Shown here in pieces: positions 53,837-64,000 of a stretch of DNA of 64,000 bases. A program made the position numbers and the translations under genes. The stretch comes from Papiliotrema nemorosa (lineage: Eukaryota; Basidiomycota; Tremellomycetes; Tremellales; Rhynchogastremaceae): NCBI GenBank assembly GCA_032158125.1, contig JASKOT010000001.1:806001-870000 (forward strand), given 5' to 3'. The notes under the pieces are model-generated. The model was not told the origin of the DNA and ran no database searches. It was given only the letters and a program-made list of their open reading frames with translations. Positions within the stretch are counted from its first letter, which is position 1. Each line of letters starts with the position of its first letter.

Positions 53837-54224
53837 CTAGACTCCTGCAGATATGGTCCGGCCTGGCGCGGCTCCCAGCGGCGGTTGAGGCTGTTGCCAT
53901 ACAGGCAGCTCCCCTTCGCTTCGCCGTCGCATTTCTCCACCGAGCGCACACACCATTCTCCTGGCTTCGTCTACTGCGGCCTCGAGCGGCTCCACGTCAA
54001 GCGCATGGGCGCCTGCCCCACCATACTCCATGTCGTTGGACGAGTGATGTAATGTCTGTTCGAGAAGGATCATTCGGTCGTGAAGCAAGTGAATCCACTG
54101 GTTCTTTGCAAGCTCGATCATTGGTGCTGGGAAAGCTGCCCGTCAGCATGCATCTGTGTGGCGAGTGTCAGGACATACGAGCCAGGTCGGTCTGATCTTC
54201 ACGAATAAGAAGAACGGACGCCAT
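53837..54224 (-). CDS. Small unknown protein, 111 aa
   Basis: Not recognised. Exons 54224-54179 and 54126-53837, joined by a 52-nt intron with a consensus GTATGT donor, give 111 aa. The N-terminal half is helical ([20 protein letters not shown] then [20 protein letters not shown]); a second helix is [20 protein letters not shown]; the end is Pro/Gln-rich. No signal or membrane segment. Small helical subunits of larger complexes look like this, but there is no specific match. It is convergent with RIM23 (75 bp). Confidence 0.55.
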
Positions 54225-55061
54225 TTTGGTATTGCGTCTGGTTTGATCAGGTGTTGGCGATGAGTGTTGCTGGAACTGACACACTTAGAATGATTGATTT
54301 GTTGGCGGTCCAAGCAAGAGATGAGCCCAAGAGTCGAAGTGAAGAACTTTGTGATGTTGTTCGTGTGATCACGGCCTTATATAAGCCTTCGAGCTTTGTG
54401 TCGAGCACTTGGCTGACCCTTCAAACGTCCTTCTCTGACGAAAAGAGAAGGGACTGACCAAGTGAGACTTTTGGCCCTTTTCGCACACGGAATCGGTGTT
54501 GAAAGGATGGTTTCTCTCGACGCGCAAATACTCGAGTTTCGACCTTTCTGGTACGCAAAGGGTATAGGACAGGATGCAAGGAGTATGAGCTTGGATAGTT
54601 GTTGTTTGACATGCTACTGTGCGCTAAGGCAGCCTGGTGAGACGTGTCGTCGTTGTTTCAGACTAGGATACTGCATGGACTGAATTGGAATCAGACGTCG
54701 AAAATGTGTAGTACCGTATGTGTAACTTTGCATTTCCGGTAGGAGATGGACTCACTTGTCAATATCAGGTATGTCATCCACTCGTGATCTGCGGCGGTGA
54801 AAGCGGTAGATGTTTGTCCTGAGTACTTATGGATGATACGTTTGTACAAGTTGACGTATGAAATGACGCTTGTGGATGGGAAGTGCACAGACTTGCATAA
54901 TGTTTTCAAGTCATCGGGGCCGACCCACGCTGAGATCTATACAGTAGGATATACATGGTGGCTTCATTCATCCAAGTCGAAGTGGCTTGACCTTGTCGCT
55001 TCCGAATGCTGCATGCGATGCGTACATTGCAGCACCACCTCTGAGTCATCTGACTCGGCTA
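54225..55061. other. Gene-poor stretch downstream of the chitin synthase gene
   Basis: 837 bp holding the promoter of the 111-aa gene and the 3' region of the chitin synthase gene. Short open frames on both strands lack consistent splicing or composition. Nothing else recognisable. Confidence 0.4.
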
Positions 55062-58000
55062 CTAATTCCTTCGACAGCATCTTCCCAATTGTCGAGTGAC
55101 CCAATAATACAGACACTAAAAGTCAGCTCACAGGTCCCTCCGTCATCCAAGTCAAAGGACAGACTCACACCCAGAAATCTTACGGCTGATAGACCAAATG
55201 TCGCCCATAGGAGGTATTTGAAGTAAACTTGCTGTTTATCCTGCAGATGATCCCGATCGTGTCTCAAGGCTTGTTCGATGCAGAGTCCACTGATAGGTTT
55301 GTCCTGAGTACCGTTGTAAACATTATAACCGGACTCGTCGAGGCATCCTTGGACGTATTGTGGTGTCTTGTCGAGACCATTCAAGGTCTGGATCGAGATG
55401 GCCAACGCGGCATTGGAGAGTAGCCAGACGCCTACCAAGCGGGTCCGGAAAGTCTTGTTCTGGTCCTAAACGTCAGCGTATGTCATGGAGTCAGGGGTGT
55501 ATGTTACTTACATCCATGCTGGGCTTTTCCGGAGTGGTATCCTCCTTGAACGGGGCCACTGCGCGCTGAACAACCAATTGAAACGATTCGTCCAGCTCTT
55601 CTTGGTTTCGCTGCACATCTTCCACTACTCCCACTTCTCCACCTTTCTCTTTACTCGACGAAACGGCAGGCAGAGCTTCCGCCTTGTCGGAACCTTTCGT
55701 ACCCCACGACACATCGTGCAAGTTGCAAAACGCATACACGTTGAGCACATTCGTGAATGACGGAGCGAGGAGCATGTATTGCGGAAACGAGCTGAACATG
55801 TGCCAAGGATCGCCGAAGAGAATCGAGGAGAAGAGATATATCCCGATAGTCGACATGACAGCAGCGACAAGAACACCGTTTGTCTTGTTGAATAGGACTC
55901 GAAAGTGGTCCAATATGTTGCCGTCAACGTGGAGAGCTTGCTTGAAAGCTTGAACGGAGAGAATGACGGAGCAGACGATGAGGTATGCTGCCAGGACGGC
56001 GTATACCCAGAGCGTGATGAGGTAAAGACCTCGTTCGCCTTTGGGTCGGTTTCCCAGCGCAAGCACAAACTGGGATCAGCGGACTGCCCAGAGGCCAGAT
56101 GCCACTCACTTGGAGCATTAGGAACGCCATGTATACCCACAACAGCACTTTGTTGATCCAGTGTGTCTGCCATTAGCGCCGTCGAGAGAGGTATTGCTGG
56201 ACTCACAATATCAGACGTAACGAACAGGTTGATATTGACACCCTGAGGATCAGGGACAAGCGTGATGATGATCGAAAAGGTGAGCCAGAGATTCGCCAGG
56301 GCAAACCAAGAGAAGATCAAGTTGAGCAGATTGTATATAGCCTGTATATGCAGGAAAAACATCCTGATAGGCCCATGACCACTCTTGTAGAGTCTGAAAA
56401 AGTGGATCAAGGCGTAGACAGAAGCCGCAAACGACCCATTCAACCATCGTCGTCGTTGACTGATGAGTTCCGCCGCTTGCTCTGGGACATCCGTCTCTGC
56501 TTTACTGGGCTTGACGTAACCCAGCGTCCACCTATCTTTGGCTTTAGCCACGAGCTCGAAGCATAAAATTCGGTCTTCGGCCAAGAACATGTTTTTGGTA
56601 AAGATGTTCATCCCGTATATCCCCTTTTTACCGAGTCGAGCTGCCATGGTATGATCGCCATGGAAATACTGTTCAAGAGGTCGACCTTGTATCGCTCGAT
56701 ATCGGTAAGCTGAGAACGCGCCGGGCAAGACAGAGACGTAGCCGAAAGAGCTCTCCAGAGGTTTATCGAGAATGTTGGACATTTTATATTCGAAATTTTG
56801 TGCTGCAACCAGCGGGTTGAGCAGCTTTACACCTTTGTTGATCATCGCGTGGATCTCACCGCACGCTCCGCCGAGATTCGGATTGTTGTAGAATGCTTCC
56901 CAAAGATGGTATATCGCCTTGTGACCCGGCTTGGTTCCTGCATCGAGCAAGACGCAAATCTCGGGATTCAGTTGCCGACCGATTGCGTTGAATAACCATC
57001 GATGCGAGTTGATCTTCTTGGTGTTTTCTTGCTTGAGAACAAAGATGATCTGCACCGGGACGAGATTGTTGGGATCTCCCGGATGAGGCTGGACGAGTTG
57101 AGGTGTAGCATCGATGGAGAGCTGTGTCGTGTACTCGAATATGTGCGCCACGGTAGACTTCTCGTCGACGGCCTTTTTGAGGATCCCATCTTGATACACA
57201 CCGATTGTCGCCAACACATCGAGCACTGCCGTATCCATTGGTCCCAACCCATCCGCGATCAGGGCAACGACGATCCTCTGCCATCCCGGTCGACCTTCCT
57301 CTGCTGTTCGACGCCAAAACTTGGACGCTTTGGTGTTGCAGATATCTCGAATGTTCATCATGACATTGTGTAGTGTCCGGGCGTACGAGATCTTGTCCTC
57401 GTTGTAGCTGGTCACAGCGATTAATAGCTCAGTCTCACGTCCGTATTGGTTGACTCGTAGGTTCCATCCATTTTGAGGTGTGAAATCGTCCGGATCACAT
57501 GTTGCTGCCGTGTATCGCATGTGTGAAAATTCCGTCGATTTCCCTATCGGGTGAGCTGATCGATGGCTTTACAGCCAAAAAAGAAATCTCACCATTCAGC
57601 CACTTTCCTTCGACAGCACTGCTGACGGGTCGAGGGACGGGATACTCGTTGATCCAATTGCCCTCATTGGTGAGCTTGACACGACGCGTAGTCGCTCCTC
57701 GACCGGGGATCGTCTGCCTGCGAATGAAGTCTGCTCCCGCTGAAGGCGCCGTAGGTATCCCACCTCGAGGATGTGGACTTTGTGGAATAAAGGGTGTCCC
57801 GTGCGGTCTGTCCGTCAATTCACTATGCACACCAATATAAGCGACTAACCCCGTTGTGAGGGGTTTCCGCTCATCGTCATCCTCGCCCGCGACCCAAGGC
57901 ATAGAGTGCCCGTTGATTGTCACACCGCCCGGCCTTCTTCCATAGCCTACATCACCTCCACGGTCATCATAGGCAGTGGGATACGAATGAGGTGGGTATC

Positions 58001-58094
58001 CACGCGTCGCATGATTGTATCCCGATGGAGAGGATGGGTAAGGCGATGCGAACCGAGCTCGATGCGTATGTGGGTCGGCGAAAGGGTTGGCCAT
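55062..58094 (-). CDS. CHS: Chitin synthase (division I, class I/II-like)
   Basis: Plasma-membrane glycosyltransferase polymerising GlcNAc into wall chitin. Six exons (58094-57593, 57543-56207, 56166-56110, 56069-55512, 55465-55169, 55115-55062) give 934 aa. An N-terminal disordered region (about 1-165) is followed by the Chitin_synth_1N and catalytic domain: [61 protein letters not shown] (about 490) and [10 protein letters not shown] (530-534). About seven C-terminal membrane segments follow. The N-terminus lacks the myosin or cytochrome-b5 parts of other classes. The last exon, 18 codons ending LGRCCRRN, is short but in frame. Which of the several basidiomycete Chs paralogues it is cannot be told here. 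Confidence 0.93.
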
Positions 58095-58652
58095 TTTTCA
58101 ACTTCAGACAATCAAACGCCTGAATTTCTCTTTTATCCCTCCCGATGAATGAGCAGCAGACAATATCATCGTTCAGAGAGGGGCGGCCTTGTTGTTTGTG
58201 AGATGCGAGAGCCTGGAATGGCATTTCAATCTTGACCGGGTGGTGCTCGGACGTGGTGAGGTTAGTAAGCCATTCATTTTGAAGCCGTTACTATCGCAGA
58301 ATCATGCGAGTGTCTGGTGCAAGACACTTTGTGAGACGCTCCAGCTCTTTTCGAATGTCCATATTGATCCGAAGCATCGTTGATCGTATGGCTGAGACGA
58401 CGGCACGACTCGTTGGCGCTGTCAGTTGGCATGATCATCCGCCTCAGGCATGTCATGCAGTCAGAGATCACATCTGATCTAGAGGGTAATTGGAATGGTG
58501 AGCATGCTTGATTTGTAGTGTGCGCTTGTACTATGATGGTGGTCAAACACGTCGAATGGGTCGGTCCACTTCGGGCGTTTCAGATGTTTCAACCGTCACT
58601 CGAATCCAACACCGCTGACCACCACATCGCGCAACACACATTGGAATAGGAG
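58095..58652. promoter_or_regulatory. Divergent promoter CHS / unknown mitochondrial-type gene
   Basis: 558 bp between divergent start codons. No gene or repeat recognised. Confidence 0.35.
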
Positions 58653-60324
58653 ATGAAGACTAGGGTACCGAACACTGCTGGAAGACGATTTGCATCACTC
58701 TCAAATTGTCGTATAGGCATACGGTACTCTTCCACTCGGGCCGCATCACCGTCACCTAAAATATGTTCTGTCCCGTTTCAACAACCCCCACACATAGCCG
58801 CCGACAGATTACATACCTTTGCACTGATCTCTTCCGGTGAGCATCATTCAATTTAGACCCGGCTGATATTAGCACAATGGGGTAATCTCGTTGCAGCACT
58901 ATTGAGAGTCGCATTGGGTCCGTTTGGTCAGCTCATAGGTGAAACCTTTGGCTTAGGGTCAAATGTACGAATGAAGACTATCAAACCTGTCTACTATCCT
59001 ATATGGAGAACGGACGCCGTGGTAGAAGGATCTTTGTGGCCGAAAGGGAACCAAGCGGACAGAGGGACTGGTGTCATCGGGACTCTAGGAGCCCATGTGC
59101 CAGGTGAGTGCTCCGGATGAGCGATCAACTGATCATATCAGGCAACTCCTTCGCCCCTCTGTCGTATCTGTCATTTGCGAATCAAGACTTTGATTCGGAA
59201 CTGCTGCCATATAATCCATCAGAGGACTTGGACCAGCTAGGGGAAGGGTGGGAGGTCGTTCCTATCCCCTTCACCGCCAGTCCATTCGGATTGATAGAGC
59301 AAGCAAAGTCAAATTTCGGCGAGAGGGCGGAACTTGGGGATAGGGTGTTCGATGTCAAGACATGGAACCCCTCATTTGTGAGTGTCGATCGCTGTCTTTC
59401 GATGGAGTTTGGCTTATACATCATGAATAGTTGGCGGCGTATCCCATCTTCTTCCCTATATACCTCGCGGAATTTCAGATTGACCACCCTGTCAGCGGCT
59501 CGAGGAGCGTGACGTTAGTCATGGATGCTCATAGCTCTCGAGTAGGTATTGCCGTGTGAGAGTCTTGAAGGGAAGAATCTTGACTGATAAGTTCAGGCGA
59601 GGTCATGTCGTGTTTCTGGCCCTCCTGCGCCAGAGATTGTAGAAAGGGATGAGAGGTTCAAGAGTAATTATTGGATCTCACCATCGCCATTCGCCGTTAT
59701 GGGTCGTGCAGCTTTCCCTCCGAATCACTCGCCCTTGGAAACGACCGAGGAGACGGACGAAAAGCAACCGATGATCACGATAAAATTCGGACCAGACGAG
59801 GAAGATCCTCTGCAACAATACTCGCAATGGATGTCGCCTCCCCTCTCGAGCAACAAGTCTATACCCCCGTCACCCCTGTATGACGTGGAACAGAGAGAGG
59901 GAGGAGTCAAATGGGACGATGCGAGGATATTATCATGGAGCGGAGAGGAGAGGATGGACAATGAAGTCTACTTTAACAGCCTGCTTGGGCTCAAGGACTT
60001 GGACAACCAAGTGAAGGTGAGTTGTCCCTTGACCATCGTCGAGAGAGGTTTCGATAAACGGAGACAGGCGCTGATGTGATGCAGCACCTAAAGGCGGAAA
60101 TCAAGCAGGTGGGAACCAGTCAAGCTGCAGAGCCCTCACAAACACGCTGGGCGCTCAAAGTGGGCGATGGAGGAGGGTTCAAGAAGGAACAAGTATCGCT
60201 GGTCGACTTGCTGGAGGAGACATCGCAGATGGCAGAGGAGGCAAAGGATGCATGCCAGAGGGCAAAGCCGGCTTGGTTGAAGAAGTACGAGAAAACTCGG
60301 GCGAACGTCAGCTCCGAGGTCTAG
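58653..60324 (+). CDS. Unknown 465-aa protein with mitochondrial-type leader
   Basis: Not assigned. Six exons (58653-58836, 58897-59103, 59142-59377, 59431-59541, 59597-60016, 60085-60324) all join in frame to 465 aa. The first about 35 residues (MKTRVPNTAGRRFASLSNCR) are Arg/Ser-rich without acids, as in mitochondrial presequences. Distinctive blocks: LLRVALGPFGQLIGETFGLG, MKTIKPVYYPIWRTDAVVEG, LWPKGNQADRGTGVIGT and AAYPIFFPIYLAEFQIDHPV, where the 'Y-P-I-W' and 'YPIFFPIYLAEF' segments look like a conserved fold core. The rest is acidic and helical to the end. The gene is tandem with MRI1 (300 bp). The exon model is strong; the function is not known to me. Confidence 0.72.
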
Positions 60325-60624
60325 GTGGCATCGTTTCGGAGAGGAAGTTGGAGATAGTGATGTGCATGCAAACATTACGGTCACTCTCCAAGCGACCTGT
60401 CTCAGCGGAATATTACAGCGTATCTTGCTGGCACAGAGCACATGCTCTGGGATCTCAGAACACTCATGCTCTGCGCCGATATATGCATGTCGTGCTCTGG
60501 GGACGGTTGACTGCATTTCATGACCGAGGTAAATCTCCGAGGTTTACAAAGAAATGTTGAAATATGTCGAGAGACCGGCACGTTTGATCTTTACACCTAT
60601 ACATCGTCAGTCTCTGCCAGCATC
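60325..60624. promoter_or_regulatory. Promoter region of MRI1
   Basis: 300 bp between two genes on the same strand. No element recognised. Confidence 0.35.
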
Positions 60625-62153
60625 ATGGTCGCCCAAGCGCCTTCTGGAAAGAAGCCTCTGCCCGATATGATGACTTCTATCCGGATCGATCAGGATGGAG
60701 GAGTCGAAATTGTGGATCAATTGCTCTTACCGTGAGTTGCGCTTCATTAACCGTTTACCTCGGGTGCTCCAAAAATCAGTAGCGGCTCAACACCACTATA
60801 GTCCAAGACAGTATGCTGACTGATCAGCCACACAGTCACATGGCTCAAGGTATCGACGCCGGAAGAAGCTTTCGATGCCATCAAAACGATGAAGATCCGA
60901 GGAGCACCAGCCATCGCCTCCCTCGCTGCCCTCTCTCTGCGCTCTCACCTTTCGTCCTCCTCTGCACCCTCTTTCACCTCCGCTGAAGAGGTGTCCAAGC
61001 ATGTTTCTCCGATCCTTGACTACCTCCAATCTTCCCGACCTACCGCTGTCAACCTCGGCGAGGCGATGGACCGTATCCGAGCGACACTCAAAGAGGGTCA
61101 ATCTGGATCAGCCGAGGATCTTGTGGACAAAGTCAAGGACATCTGTACAGCAGTACACGGAGAAGATCTGGAAAGGTGCAGGACGATGGGAAGACTAGGC
61201 GCCGAGTGGTTGTGGGAGAAGAGGGGCAAGGGCAAGAAGGGTTTAAAGTTGGTCACTGTATGCAACACTGGTTCTTTGGCTACCTCGGTGGGTCGGTATC
61301 TCACTCTGTGCGAATGTGACTGAGATTCAGGGTTACGGTACTGCTTTGGGAGTTATTACTGCTGCGTTCGAGGCCGACCAGCTTGACCAAGCATACTATG
61401 CCCAAACCGCTCCCTATCATCAAGGTGCGCTTCAGCCGGCTGAAGCCAATAGCTGACGACCAGGCTCTCGACTGACTTCCCTCGAATTGACCACCCTTCA
61501 GATTCCTAGCACTATGATCTGTAAGCTTCATGTGACTGTTATAACGACGCTCAAGCTTACGTACAAGGTGATTCCATGCTGGGAAGCCTCTTCCAGCATT
61601 ACGACATTGACGGAGTTGTGGTTGGAGCGGATCGAATCGTCGCAAATGGTGACACTGCAAACAAGGTGAGTAATAGAGAGATATGCCAGATATTACTGCT
61701 TACATTCTAGATTGGCACATATCAGGCAGCTGTGCTGGCACAGAGGCATAACATCCCTTTCCTTGTCATTGCTCCCGTGACCACCGTCGACTTGGCGTTG
61801 AAGACCGGCAAGGAGTAAGCTTGTGCTTCTTCGCAGATGATCCGAGCTAACAGCAGGATCCACATCGAACAGAGACCACCCGTAGAGGCCACCCAGATTA
61901 GAGGCAAGAATGTCGAGACGGGCGAGATCGCGGTTGTCAGGATCACACCAGAAGGCGTGGGATCAGGTGGACAGCCATGGCAAGGTGTCTACAACCCATC
62001 TTTCGATGTCACACCAGCAGAGCTCATCAGTAAGTAGACGCATATCTTCGCGATTGTCAAGCAGGACTAATCTTAGGCTGCGTCGTCACGGAGAAGGGTG
62101 TTGCGGAACGAAGGGAGGGCGAGAAGAGCATCGATGTCAGTCAGGTCTGCTAG
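60625..62153 (+). CDS. MRI1: Methylthioribose-1-phosphate isomerase
   Basis: Mri1 converts MTR-1-P to MTRu-1-P in the cytosolic methionine-salvage pathway. Eight exons (60625-60731, 60828-61287, 61331-61424, 61464-61520, 61568-61665, 61711-61814, 61857-62029, 62077-62153) give 389 aa. Family blocks in order: [56 protein letters not shown] with catalytic Cys181, [40 protein letters not shown] with Asp261, [20 protein letters not shown] and [14 protein letters not shown]. Length matches the family (about 370-410 aa). The two catalytic residues are intact. The very C-terminal exon restores [11 protein letters not shown]. The next gene is convergent. Confidence 0.95.
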
Positions 62154-62229
62154 TAAGCATGGAAGCACTGTAGCAGGTTCGGCGATTTGACATAGATATA
62201 TACAATCATGGCGATACTGACGCGATGTA

Positions 62230-62763
62230 TCAGTCCACTTTCGGCCCTTCGTGACCAGGCAGAACATAGTACGGGGCATATTCCTCGTGTATCTTTGGCG
62301 AATGTTCGAGGAGGTATGCCAACCTGTCCAGATCCGCTCTTCTGATGATTGCCCAGAACTCCCATTCCGTGCATACGATAGGCACTCCATGTCGACCCGT
62401 TTCGACCTTGATAGCAGGTGCACCAGTTTCCGCCTTGATGATCCATTTGTGTTCTGCCTGAGTGTAGAAGATATCATCGAGGTGATCCACTATGATCCCC
62501 TTTCGATCCTGCCATCAGTGAACTCCATCCGAAAGACTTGCGTTGATCTCGTCCTCTATCCCTTTTCGACGGGCAAGAGCAGATGGGTTGGATGATTCAG
62601 GTGTCTGGAGGAAGACGGCATGACGAGTCATAGAACTCAGAGGACGGACCCCGATCTGGTTCGATCGGAGACAGAGACGATCCAGAGGAAAGATCGTAAG
62701 ACTAGGTTGCGCGGGTTTGGCTTGGTTCGCATAGATCGTCTTGATTGATAGAGTCGACGACAT
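62230..62763 (-). CDS. Unknown 161-aa protein
   Basis: Not recognised. Exons 62763-62538 and 62489-62230 give 161 aa. The N-terminal half reads like a compact globular region (LSIKTIYANQAKPAQPSLTI, RPLSSMTRHAVFLQTPESSN). Across the intron it continues EINAMDHLDDIFYTQAEHKW, then IIKAETGAPAIKVETGRHGV, IVCTEWEFWAIIRRADLDRL and ends LEHSPKIHEEYAPYYVLPGH. No signal, membrane or zinc motif. A donor six codons later in the first exon would shift the frame, so GTCTTT at 62537 is preferred. Sharp Trp/Tyr content suggests a folded protein. Confidence 0.6.
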
Positions 62764-63213
62764 TGTCAATGAGCGAATGCATACGGTGAGGACTGAGTGA
62801 CATAGGTATCATGCCGTCCAAGGAGGTCAGTGTGTGAAAAGGGCTCAGTGATGGTTGTATCCAGGAGTAACAACGTTTGCCAGGGGTACTTCGATCGTTC
62901 GATCAGCACTTTGACCTCTTGTTTTGACATGCAACAATGCGATCTTTGAGTTGTCGCACGGTGGGAGGATACGCAGTAGATAAGCTGTGCAAACCGCCAG
63001 TCAATGTGCTCGGCATTGGTTGGCCCGGAGGAGTTCGATGTTTCTTGCAAGGTGGATCCATATCGCCGATAAAGCCAGTATGAGTACACTTGGGCTGAAA
63101 GGTATCCGACTCTTTCCGTCTTCTTGACAACATGTAAGCGTAGCCAAGATTCGAGAGCTGCGAGAAACTAGCGCTGATCGATCGTAACGACTAGAGACTG
63201 TAGACCCAAACGA
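62764..63213. promoter_or_regulatory. Divergent region upstream of the right-edge gene
   Basis: 450 bp. Short open frames on the minus strand (62766-63133) have no ATG-consistent exon structure. Nothing else recognised. Confidence 0.3.
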
Positions 63214-64000
63214 ATGACCCCCAAGGCTTCCGACTTCCTGACCTTACGTGAGTGATCGAGTGGTTTCTTCCTTACACTCTGGACCGTCGTATGCACGCAG
63301 TGCTGAGATTCACCTGTTCCACTAGTGAGCGGCACTAGCTGGACGGTAGATCCTGGATTGTTAGGTCTAGAGTATGAGAACCGGAGCGGGGAACCGGGTA
63401 GCTCCGCTAATGACCACTCGACCTATCGGAACGACCAGGAGGAGATAAGCAGAGCACTCGTCATGCTTCCATGCTTCACGATACCTCTCGATTTTATCGT
63501 TCCGGAATGCAAGACTTGCGGCAATGGCCATGGGCGGGACTTTGCTCACTAGGCTGACACAGGATCGACGCTAATTTGGTATTGCTTGGCAAAGGTCAAT
63601 GTGGATCCCTACTGCGTGGCACAATTGACTAACTCGACCTTCCCTGAGCACTGGTATCTGATACCGCTCCGATCCTGGTTACAAACCGCCTTGTCGTATC
63701 TCCAGCCTTGGATCTTGGCGACGATCTACTATCATTTTCAGTGACACGGTGATCGCTCGATGCCAAGGTGTATGTGGCCTGCGAAGTGTGGGAACCTTGG
63801 CAAGACACCAGATTTAGCGTTGTCGCAGACTGTTTTCGAGCGGTCTCTGACGTGCTCGACGCTAGCCCCCTCTATGTCACTCTTTTTGAGAGAATGCACA
63901 GGTCCATTTCGTCTCATGGGGACCAAGCAGCCCCTCCTCGAGACAGGATAGGTATATAACATCGACTAGCCATCTTGATACGGTCGCGCCACCTTCTCCC
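63214..64000 (+). CDS. Probable multi-exon gene running off the right edge
   Basis: Tentative. A run of small exons reads in one direction: 63214-63247 (MTPKASDFLTL), 63301-63324, 63365 onward (SLEYENRSGEPGSSANDHST ... ISRALVMLPCFTIPLDFI), a segment near 63596-63740 (VDPYCVAQLTNSTFPEHWYL, then LSYLQPWILATIYYHFQ) and one from about 63812 (FSVVADCFRAVSDVLDASPL, YVTLFERMHRSI). The junction between the third and fourth pieces is unresolved, and a GTATAT donor near 63953 suggests continuation past 64000. Hydrophobic segments suggest membrane association. No family recognised. Confidence 0.35.

Noticed and set aside
54797..55099. 100-codon plus-strand frame near the chitin synthase 3' end
   Set aside because: Overlaps the last chitin synthase exon on the opposite strand; no family features and no consistent splicing.
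55625..56206. Extension of the chitin synthase frame beyond TSDI
   Set aside because: It reads through three introns into frame-shifted sequence; splicing restores the conserved membrane segments and C-terminus.
1..64000. CRISPR arrays, insertion sequences, retroelements, rRNA
   Set aside because: No regularly spaced direct repeats, terminal inverted repeats, reverse-transcriptase or transposase motifs, or rRNA-like sequence seen on either strand.

Overview
The window is nuclear DNA of a basidiomycete fungus, most likely a Tremellomycete (Cryptococcus/Kwoniella/Tremella type). The evidence is dense gene packing on both strands, many short introns (mostly 40-60 nt, GT-AG, 1-11 per gene), and typical fungal families: fungal chitin synthase, Gwt1, a PalC/Rim23-type BRO1 protein, GH128, Zn2Cys6 and Hua1. 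There are no bacterial features, no transposons and no recognisable tRNA or rRNA genes. The exact species is inference. I derived exon models by hand from splice signals, reading frame and family motifs. Almost all keep frame across every junction, and the exceptions are stated.

Layout, left to right. 1-13 kb: 3' end of aspartate kinase (+); LisH/Nopp140-type SRP40 (-); DNA topoisomerase I (+); a long protein ending in a Mim1/TOM13 domain (-); a Zn2Cys6 transcription factor (+). 12-24 kb: SCY1-like pseudokinase Cex1 (-); FGAM synthase Ade6 (+); Hua1-like zinc protein (-); ZUFSP-type deubiquitinase (+); Gar1 (-). 24-33 kb: Gwt1 (+); an unknown protein (-); NuA4 bromodomain protein of BRD8/Bdc1 type (-); COP9 signalosome subunit 7 (+); a mitoribosomal protein (-). 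33-43 kb: a 1010-aa secreted Ser/Thr-rich mucin with two families of peptide repeats (+); RING/TRAF zinc-finger protein (+); RNase H2 subunit B (-); GFA/CENP-V domain protein (-); a 200-aa SET protein (+). 43-54 kb: Ist3/RBMX2 splicing factor (-); single-pass membrane protein (+); GH128 glucanase (-); RNF126-like RING E3 (+); an unknown disordered/coiled-coil protein (-); Rim23/PalC (+); a small unknown protein (-). 55-64 kb: chitin synthase (-); unknown protein with a mitochondrial-looking leader (+); methylthioribose-1-phosphate isomerase Mri1 (+); unknown protein (-); and a poorly resolved gene running off the right edge (+).

Genes mostly alternate strands, giving short convergent 3' ends (about 75-340 bp) and shared divergent promoters. 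There is no operon or secondary-metabolite cluster. Several genes share a theme without being a cluster: cell surface (Gwt1, GH128, chitin synthase, Rim23, the mucin), nucleolus/RNA (Srp40, Gar1, Ist3) and ubiquitin/COP9 (ZUFSP, RNF126-like, CSN7, RING/TRAF). The most distinctive points are the long Mim1-domain protein, a RING E3 gene with one certain and one probable GC-AG intron, the repeat-bearing mucin, very small exons (11 nt and 5 nt), a linker insertion in the ZUFSP catalytic domain, and a minimal SET protein. I did not find anything that qualifies as a clear new multi-gene system.
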